A stretch of 64,000 bases of DNA. Origin: Castanea sativa (lineage: Eukaryota > Streptophyta > Magnoliopsida > Fagales > Fagaceae). Shown one piece after another: positions 56,801 to 64,000 of this stretch. Made by a program: the position numbers and the translations under genes. The stretch is taken from positions 81,828,548 through 81,892,547 of the forward strand of contig NC_134017.1 in NCBI RefSeq assembly GCF_040712315.1, read 5' to 3'. The notes beneath the pieces were generated by a model, which was not told the DNA's origin, ran no database searches, and saw nothing but the letters and a program-made list of their open reading frames with translations. Each line of letters begins with the position of its first letter. The stretch's first letter is position 1.

Positions 56801-58137
56801 TGTGAGAGTCAAATTTTTTGACGGTGTCTAGGCCCAAGTTTAAGCAAGGACATTGTGCCCTCTCGTTGTAGTTTGAAGGGACTAGGCTTGGTTCACCGCA
56901 ACTAAATAGGCTGTTTACAAAATCAAGTGGTGCACAGAGCAAGACTCCTACAATTTTTTACGCACTAACAAGCAAGAATATGTATTGAGCAACAAGAAAA
57001 CAGTAAAGGAAGACAAGATTATAACAATAAAACGCAGAGTAATTGTTCGGGATCCTTAAATCAATAAGCACTAGTCCATTAATTTTTCTTAGTTATGGAT
57101 TACAAATGCGCTCAGTAAGACGTAATACAAGGTCCAAATAAGTTCAAAAATTGCAAACTTAGATGGCTATCTCAACCTCTAAGACTTGCAAAGTTTGAAT
57201 CATTTTAAATCCTTTTGAATCCAAGTATTGTATTATAGTGGCTGTTTCTAGGATACCGGAGGTATTCCTCTGTTTTCCTTGAGTTTTACAAAGTTTTCTC
57301 TCAATGATTCTATCTGATTTCTTTACTGCCAAATGCCCCTTCATGTTGGCTGCTCTTCCCCTTTTATAGTGTCACATTAAGGTTTCGGGGTACCATTAAT
57401 TCTTCCCCCTTAGCCCCCTAGGTGCTAGAGCCCCCTGTTCATCTCAGTTCTTCTAACGACTGCTCCATTTCTTATTTTCCATAACTTCCTTCTTTTAATG
57501 TCTTTTTCTTCAAAAGTGTCTCGCTGACTTTCTACTCTGAGACACTTTTTGCCTTCCAAGTCCCCCTTTTGTCTGTCTTCTCTTTTCAGGCTCAACCCCT
57601 TTTAGCCGCCTCGTCATTTTGTCATTTTTCCTAGTAAGTGAAGTCTTCTTTTGGGAAAATTGAAGGTTTTTCCAGCCATTTCCATTCGTGGGTTTCTTGT
57701 TCTGGGTTCCCGGGACATCGAGTTCCTACCATTGAGCCATTGCTTTCCAAGTCTTCAGGCCTTGCTCTGTATTACTGGTTGCTTCGAGAAAAAGGCCTAT
57801 CTGTTTCTTGTTCCTGGGACCTTCTAAACTATCTCAATCCTCCTTTAGCCGTACTATGCATCCAAAGGTCCCAGGTAATCCCCTGGTGTCCTTCCCCAGC
57901 TCCTTTTCTTTCTCTAGTCTTGGCGGGCTGAATCATTTTCTTTCCTTTCTCCATTTTCCAATGGACTCCTCACCCTCTTTTGGGCTTTAGGTCCATTGTG
58001 CCCCTTTTTTTTTTCTTTGTGGCCTCAATCTTTCTCTTCTTTTCCAATTCTTTTATTTCCCATGGATCTGACCCAATGTACCATCTCTTTGGGCCTTTTA
58101 TCATTTTTTCCTCTATATATATTTTTAGATCTCAACA
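56801..58137 (-). mobile_element. solo LTR inserted in the Copia RT
   Basis: Bounded by TGTGAGAGTC at 56801 and GATCTCAACA ending 58137. The ends are inverted (TGTTGAGA on the minus strand). The flanking pentamers are GCCTA and ACCTA. RT reads into it from the right (ILGIKF, NKMLG) and out on the left (GLSQAGYIDK), so the insertion is after pol was formed. A minus-strand TATA-like ACTATAAAAGG lies at about 57365. There is no internal coding region. It is a different family from the host Copia LTR. Confidence 0.8.
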
Positions 58138-58816
58138 ACCTAACATCTTATTCTTGCAATCTTGCCAAAACTTAATCCCTAGAATAAAGTTAACCTCACC
58201 CAAGTCCTTCATATCAAATTGGCTTGACAACCAAACTTTAACCGATGACTACATCATTCCCAATGAGTAGAATATCATCAGCATAAAGCACTAGGAACAT
58301 TACTACTTTATCTCGATGTCTTTTGTACACACATGGTTCATCAAGATTTTATTCAAAACCAAATGATTTGATTGCTTGATCAAATCTAATGTTCCATGAC
58401 CTAGATGCTTGCTTAAGTTCATAAATGGACATTTTCAACTTGCATACCATATGCTCTTGGTTCTTTGCTATGAAACCTTCCGGTTGCAATATGTATATTT
58501 CTTCTTCAAGATTGCCATTAAGAAATGCAGTCTTGACATCCATTTGCCAAATCTCATAATCACAATGAGCAGCAATGGATAAGAGAATTCTGATAGACTT
58601 AAGCATGGCTACTGGCGAAAAAGTTTCATCATAATCAATACCTTCCTTTTGTGTATACCCTTTTACCACTAGTCTTGCTTTAAGGGTCTCAACCTTTCCA
58701 TCTATCCCTCTCTTCCTCTTGTAAACCCATTTGCAACCAACACGTTTAATGTTATTAGGCGTCTTTACAAGATCCCATACATGATTGGAATACATAGAAT
58801 CCAATTCAGATTTCAT
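58138..58816 (-). pseudogene. Copia reverse transcriptase, broken
   Basis: Minus-strand motifs in order: HVWDLVKTPNN, CKWVYKRKRGIDG, ARLVVKGYTQKEGIDYDETF, the catalytic WQMDVKTAFLNG, YELKQASRSWN and, after a stop, VLYADDILLIGN at about 58290-58255 with the YADD catalytic pair. The line after that (FILGIKF) has stops in nearly every short stretch up to the solo LTR at 58137. Confidence 0.88.
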
Positions 58817-58825
58817 AGCTTAGAC

Positions 58826-59850
58826 CTAATAATGTGCATCTATACCATATATTGCTTCATCATAAGTGTAAGGATCCGATTCAGCCTCTTCTGAGATAGC
58901 TTCATAAGTTTCTCCTATACTTATAAATCTTATAAGAGGCCGAACAATTCTCCCATTACGACGAGGCACCTGTGTACTAGACATCTCATGAGTAGTACCT
59001 TGTGGTGTATCTAACACAGTCATATCATCCCTAGTTTCATCCATTGGTTGTTCAACTACTGATTCATCTAATTCAGCCAATACAACTTTACTTCTAGGAT
59101 TAAAATTATTCACATAATCATTTTTCAAAATTTTGGCATGGGTGCTAATAAACACTTTTTATCCTTATGATTATAGAATAAATAACCCTTGGTTTCCTTT
59201 GAATACCTTAAAAACATGCATACTTCCGTTTTAGCTTCCAACTTATCAGACTTCCCTTTCAATACATGTGCTGGACATCCCCAAATGTGGAGATATTTCA
59301 TACTAGGCTTACGCCCACTCCACAATTCCTTGGGTATGTTGGGAACAGATTTTGATGGAACCAAATTCAAAATATGCATAGCAGTTTTTAGTGAATATCC
59401 CCAAAAAGAAACTGATAAAGTTGAGTAACTCATCATGGACCTAGCCATTTCCAAAAGAGTCCTATTCCTTCTTTCCGCTACACCATTTTGTTGGGAAGTT
59501 CCAGGTGCAGTAAATTGGGAGACAATCCCATTTTGAATTAGGTAATCCTTAAAATCCCCAAGAAGGTATTCGTCACCTCGATCAGATCAAATGGCCTTTA
59601 TGCGTTTACCCAATTGATTTTCAACTTCAGCCCTAAACTTTTTGAACTTTTCACAGATTTCGGACATTCGTCTTATTAGGTACACATAACCATATCTTGA
59701 GTAATGATCCGTAAAAGTGATGAAATACTCATAACCTCTTTTTGCTTGGGTTGACATAGGACCACATACATCTGTATGAACTAATTCAAGCAACTCTTGG
59801 GCTCTTTTACCTTTTGTATTAAAAGGCCGTTTGGTCATTTTACCTTTCAA
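58826..59850 (-). pseudogene. Copia integrase, broken
   Basis: The core reads ELVHTDVCGPM (first Asp) to SRYGYVYLI, then, after a stop, SDRGDEYLLGDF (second Asp) and, in another stretch, SQQNGVAERRNRTLLEMAR (catalytic Glu). GKSDKLEAKTEVCMFLRYS is the usual region after the core, then the linker to RT at 59155-58826. It would insert the cDNA. At least two stops, one at about 59586. Confidence 0.88.
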
Positions 59851-59864
59851 ACAAGATTCGCAAA

Positions 59865-60414
59865 CTAGTCCATGGGCTGTAAAAGTCCATCTTTGATTAG
59901 TCTTTGAATTCTATTTAAATTAATATGATCCAAACACAAGTGCCATAGATATGCATCACTAGTAAAAGGAAACTTTCTCTTTAATGATTTTACATGAGAG
60001 CTACTATCTAATTCAGAATTGTAGAATTCATGCTTGTTAGGAGTTAAAATATAAAGATCATTCACAATATTGCTAGAACAGATAAACATTTTATCCTTCT
60101 TTATTATAACATTGTCTTTGAGGATAACACAATATCTATGTTTACTTAAGTAAGTTGCAGAAATTAAATTCCTACGAACATTAGGTACATACAAACAGTC
60201 TTCCAATATTAAAACTCTAGACTTAAAGTATAAATTAAACACTCCAATAGCTACAACCGGAATCCTGCTCCCATCAGCCAAAGTAAGAAATAGTTCTCCC
60301 TCATTAAACTTTCTAGTCTTTTGGAACCCCTGCAAAGAATTGCAGATATGATTAGTACAATCTGAATCCACACACCAGGAATCCTTTGATTTTCTTTCCT
60401 TTGTTAGCAACTTC
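59865..60414 (-). pseudogene. Copia protease and GAG-pre-integrase, mutated active site
   Basis: The protease motif reads WCVDSDCTNHICNS. The catalytic D-S-G of Copia proteases is here D-S-D, an active-site Gly to Asp change expected to inactivate it. The GAG-pre-integrase zinc-type motif follows (YLWHLCLDHINLNRIQRLI), ending with a stop at 59865. Confidence 0.85.
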
Positions 60415-61134
60415 TTAGGAAATTTGTTTACCATCTTTCTTAGTGAAGTCCTTCTTCTTCTTCTTCTTCTTACCCTTGCCTTTCGACTTAGGTTGAGAAG
60501 TAGAAGCTTCACCCACATTGACTTCAACACTAGAAGTACTAAGGATGCCTTCTGCTGCCACTAACTCATTCATTAATTCAGACAAAGAATAAATCTTTTT
60601 GCTGATATTATAATTGAGTCTGAATTCCTTGAATGAATTCATTAGTGACTGGAGTATCATATCTACTTGGGATTCTCCATCAATGTTGGCACCTAAAACT
60701 TCTAATGTGTTCAGATTAGCAATCATCCTAAGAGAATGCTCCCTCACTGAACTTCCTTCAGCCATTTTGGTATTATAAATTTGTCTCATAATTTCTTGCC
60801 TTGCAAAACGGCCTTACTCACCAAATATCTCCTTTAGACTTAGCATTATATCTGAAGCAAGTTCTATATCCTGCATTTGATGTTGTAGAGCATTTGAAAT
60901 AGATGTTAGAATATAACACTTAGTCATCTTATTAGATTTCTCACAACGATCATATTGTTGTTTTTCCTCAAAAGGAGCATTTAATGAAGGAAAGCTAGGA
61001 CATGGTTGAGTAAGCACATATTTGTGCTCTTCAGCAGTAAGAACAATGTCCAAATTTTTTTTCCAGTCAACATAGTTGGATCTAGTCAGTTTGTTTTGGT
61101 TAAGAATAGCAACAACTGGGCTAAATGATGCCAT
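60415..61134 (-). pseudogene. Copia gag, broken by one stop
   Basis: The minus-strand ATG at 61134 opens MASFSPVVAILNQNKLTRSN, then VDWKKNLDIVL, the usual Copia gag start. One stop at about 60814 follows SLKEIFGE. The frame resumes at 60789 (IMRQIYNTKMAEGSSVREHS) to a Lys-rich tail (SKGKGKKKKKKKDF). No intact CCHC zinc knuckle was seen after the Lys-rich stretch. Confidence 0.85.
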
Positions 61135-62408
61135 GATTTAGATCTGAAAATAATAAACATGAATATAATAAGTAAACTGGATATTATCAATTTAGCATAT
61201 AAGCATATAATATGGAACCTTAATAAAACCATAAAATGATATATGCAATGACAACCCAATCCATGTCTATAATTCCTTAGTAGCAAGTTTATTATAAACA
61301 CATTAATTAGTTGAGAACTATTCTCATTATTAGTGCTATCATGATAACTTTTATCAAACATTAATAATATGACGTATTACCTTTAGCCTCTAAGTAATAA
61401 TGACATAGCTCATTTGGGAGGTTAGCATTACACTTAGTCTAGTGTACACCATTATCTAGAGTCATGTGTAGCCACATTTCATCTCCCTTTTATAGTGTTT
61501 AAACTTGTAGTACCATGGAACAAAACACTCTCCTTTGGGATCGCGAGGCATATACGCTAAGACGAGGTCCTTGTCCACACTACTTTAAACGGGTAAGTTC
61601 AATTTTGTAATACTATGAAATAAACACCCTCCTTTGGGATCGCGAGGCATATACGCCAAGACGAGGTGCTTATCCCACACTACTATGAATTGATAATGGA
61701 GATTGTGAGATCCAACCCTTATATCTCTCTCCTACTAGATATTTTAAATTAAAGGTTTTTAAGATCAAGAACCATAATAATGCTAGAGACCCTTGAAAAA
61801 TATAATCCTAATCTCATTAGGAATAAATTTCATTAAACTAGCATTAACATATATAAATATATATAATGTAGTATAAACCAATATTATATTTAAGAAATCC
61901 ATATTATATTAATATAATATACTATACGGATTATCACATGTAATATGTAATTATTACATTATATATAATATATAAATTGCATGAATTCTTTATTACTATA
62001 CGGATTGTTTGAATCCTATACAGATAACTAATGTATACATGATGGCTATGCCATGAAACAAGATTCAAGCCATGCATTAATATTCAATCCACGCAATGAA
62101 TCCTAAGTAGTATAATAACTGAATCAGTTATATCTAAGCGACTACTACAAGGCACTGCACTATTAACTTCCATTCAATCCCACTTGCAATATATATTACA
62201 AACTAAGATTTCCATCAATGGTTATTGAATGAATGACCAATCCGTGCACCCTTGGTGTCATGCAAAATAATATATCGCATATATTGATCAATGCACACAA
62301 GGTTTGTGGAACAATATCTTTATGCAAAAATTTGAAAACATAATGATAACGGTTTTCTGAAATTCTAAAATCCAATCACATGTTATACAATCATGATATG
62401 AAAACATG
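61135..62408 (-). other. Copia untranslated leader
   Basis: About 1.3 kb between the primer site and gag. It holds a local duplication: CTCCTTTGGGATCGCGAGGCATATACGC(T/C)AAGACGAGGT occurs at about 61530 and again at 61630. The rest is AT-rich. Confidence 0.7.
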
Positions 62409-62420
62409 GCTTTGATACCA
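62409..62420 (-). other. primer-binding site of the Copia element
   Basis: The minus strand reads TGGTATCAAAGC two bases after the CA end of the 5' LTR, matching the initiator-Met tRNA site TGGTATCAGAGC with one change. Confidence 0.85.
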
Positions 62421-62422
62421 AT

Positions 62423-63854
62423 TGTAGGAAAATCTGATTTTGTATCTCATACAAAACACATAGCGAAAACAACAAACAATGATCTATTTCATTCATGATT
62501 GACAACATGCACTATGTAAATTTCAGAATTTAAGAACAAGATAGCATACCTTGGTGTGTAGAAATTCAAAACAAAGATTAGAAGTATTTGGTAGCACTTT
62601 TAATCTTCACTCCAATTTCACTTTATGCCCAAGATGTGTGATCTCTCAATCAGTTTTTCAAGAGAGAATGATAGAGTGTCTCACTCTCACATACACACCA
62701 TTTCACAATGGTGTCTCTCTCTAATTCTTTTTCTTAATAAAAAATTTTGTATGTTTCTCCCTTTATAACTAACTGATTATCTAATTGGGCTGGCCTATTG
62801 AACTTTTCCAATTGGGCTTTAGTGTGTGGCTTGGAGTGGGACCAAAAGGGACTAATAAGGCACTAGCTCCAATGAGTCTTGAGCTTTTCTGTCAACTCTT
62901 GACAAGACCAAAGTTACCATTAATTATATATAATACCATTATATAAATATAATTGCACTCTAGGCCTTATTAATAAATTATATCCCAAGATTTATTGTAC
63001 GTGCAACCCCTTCATAAAATATTCGTAGTAATACAAAGTCATAAATATAGACCGTCACTTTGAAAATTACTACATCTTAATCCTTGAGTACCAGGTTTAA
63101 TCCTTTAAGTTATTTATCATATATTTATGAAATCAAATTTCATAAATATATACTTTAGTAACTTTTTACTAAAGTGGTTAGGCCTAACACTCTGAATAAC
63201 TAAACTCATTAAACTTATCTCAAGGGAATATTTTATATCTCCGTTAAGAGATTATGAATTCCAGCTTGAGAATACATGTTCCATCAACACTAAATGTGGC
63301 TACCCAACATACTGAGGTTTTGACCGTTACTTTAGATCTCACTCCTGATATATCAAAGCAACCTACACCTCATGATTAGGTCTATTATTCTCTCAGGATT
63401 AAGAGTTCATGCAAATAGAAGTCGTGAGATTTATTATTCATTTGACAGTCGTTAGGAGAATAATAAATCTCACAGTGGTCCAATTCAATATGTCTTAACT
63501 CTTAAAACATATCAACACATCAACTAGAAGTCTCTACTTTCATGATCAAGACAAATCATCTTAGTTGATATGTTATAGTCTTCGCAGATGAAATGCCCAA
63601 TTTCATCACCGACTACGAATTATAAATTCTGAGTTTACAAGGAACTTGTGACTTATATCTTCTGTGACTAAATCACATAAATCACATACTATGCATCTCA
63701 TGAACTATATGATAATGTTTCAATATTCATGTTACCATTATTTTAGATAATAATAAAACAACTTTATTAATCACAATATTAAGTCATACATAATATCATA
63801 CATAATACCATACATAGAATCATACAATAGGATTTAAGGGCACTAATCCTAACA
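62423..63854 (-). repeat. 5' LTR of the Copia element
   Basis: TGTAGGAAAATCTGATTTTG to CACTAATCCTAACA in plus-strand reading, the partner of 54503-55950. Confidence 0.92.
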
Positions 63855-64000
63855 TTTTGTCCATGTTTTGGTTAAAAGTCACCATACACTTTTGACTTAT
63901 GATTAGTAATAAAATCAAATTTAACATAGGTGACCAATCACATCATAAAAATACAAAGATTGGTGATGACTTTATACATTTAACAATTCTTCTCCATATC
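63855..64000. other. flank of the Copia insertion, nothing recognised
   Basis: AT-rich DNA. It should have been continuous with 54471-54502 before the Copia inserted. Confidence 0.5.

Larger units (their letters stand above)
54503..63854 (-). mobile_element. Ty1/copia retrotransposon, degenerate, minus strand
   Basis: Direct LTRs of about 1.4 kb at 54503-55950 and 62423-63854. On the minus strand: 5' LTR 63854-62423, primer site at 62420-62409, gag, protease, integrase, RT, RNase H, polypurine tract, 3' LTR. Integrase before RT identifies Copia. The flanks are TTTTT (54498-54502) and TTTTG (63855-63859), a possible target duplication. Stops and frame changes are spread throughout, so it is inactive. 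A solo LTR interrupts RT. Confidence 0.92.

Noticed and set aside
57638..58270. plus-strand frames in the solo LTR
   Set aside because: LTR DNA; pyrimidine-rich sequence gives Ser/Phe-rich peptides with no motif.
1..64000. CRISPR array, operons, bacterial promoters or ribosome-binding sites
   Set aside because: The two tandem arrays lack conserved repeats with unique spacers, and all genes have plant-type introns.

Overview
The window is nuclear DNA of a eudicot plant, probably a woody species. It is AT-rich, has no operons, and its two intact genes are split by GT..AG introns. It is filled with nested LTR retrotransposons, LINE tails, MITEs and microsatellites. I did not identify the species.

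Layout. 1-3100: intergenic DNA with a diverged tandem repeat and a probable LTR remnant. 3100-12480: a plus-strand gene for a 619-residue MIP1-type leucine-zipper/DUF547 protein; all 12 coding exons were placed and stay in phase. 13789-24151: a complete but decayed Ty3/gypsy element of the Tat type (gag, protease, RT, two RNase H domains, integrase). Its 3' half carries an array of short hairpins and a minus-strand gene unrelated to pol. 24152-31880: small elements and fragments, including a Stowaway-type MITE interrupted by another terminal-inverted-repeat element, a GTTGTCAAAAT-ended MITE family with an inverted partner, two dispersed duplications and a scrap of an LRR receptor gene. 32023-40130: a minus-strand MYB-CC transcription factor gene of the PHR1-LIKE family, seven coding exons and 490 residues, with a probable non-coding leader exon. 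41250-51360: nested LTR elements, a 5'-truncated LINE, and a non-autonomous LTR element whose interior holds two minus-strand cellular-type genes (a plant mobile domain protein and a DUF7745-like protein). 51480-54500: LINE and Copia fragments. 54503-63854: a minus-strand Ty1/copia element with 1.4-kb LTRs and a 1.3-kb solo LTR inside its RT.

Only the DUF547 gene and the MYB-CC gene look like functional host genes. They diverge from opposite sides of a transposon-rich interval and show no sign of working together. The most unusual content is in the elements. Two unrelated LTR retrotransposons each carry gene-like, intron-bearing minus-strand cargo, and each also carries a private short tandem array next to that cargo.
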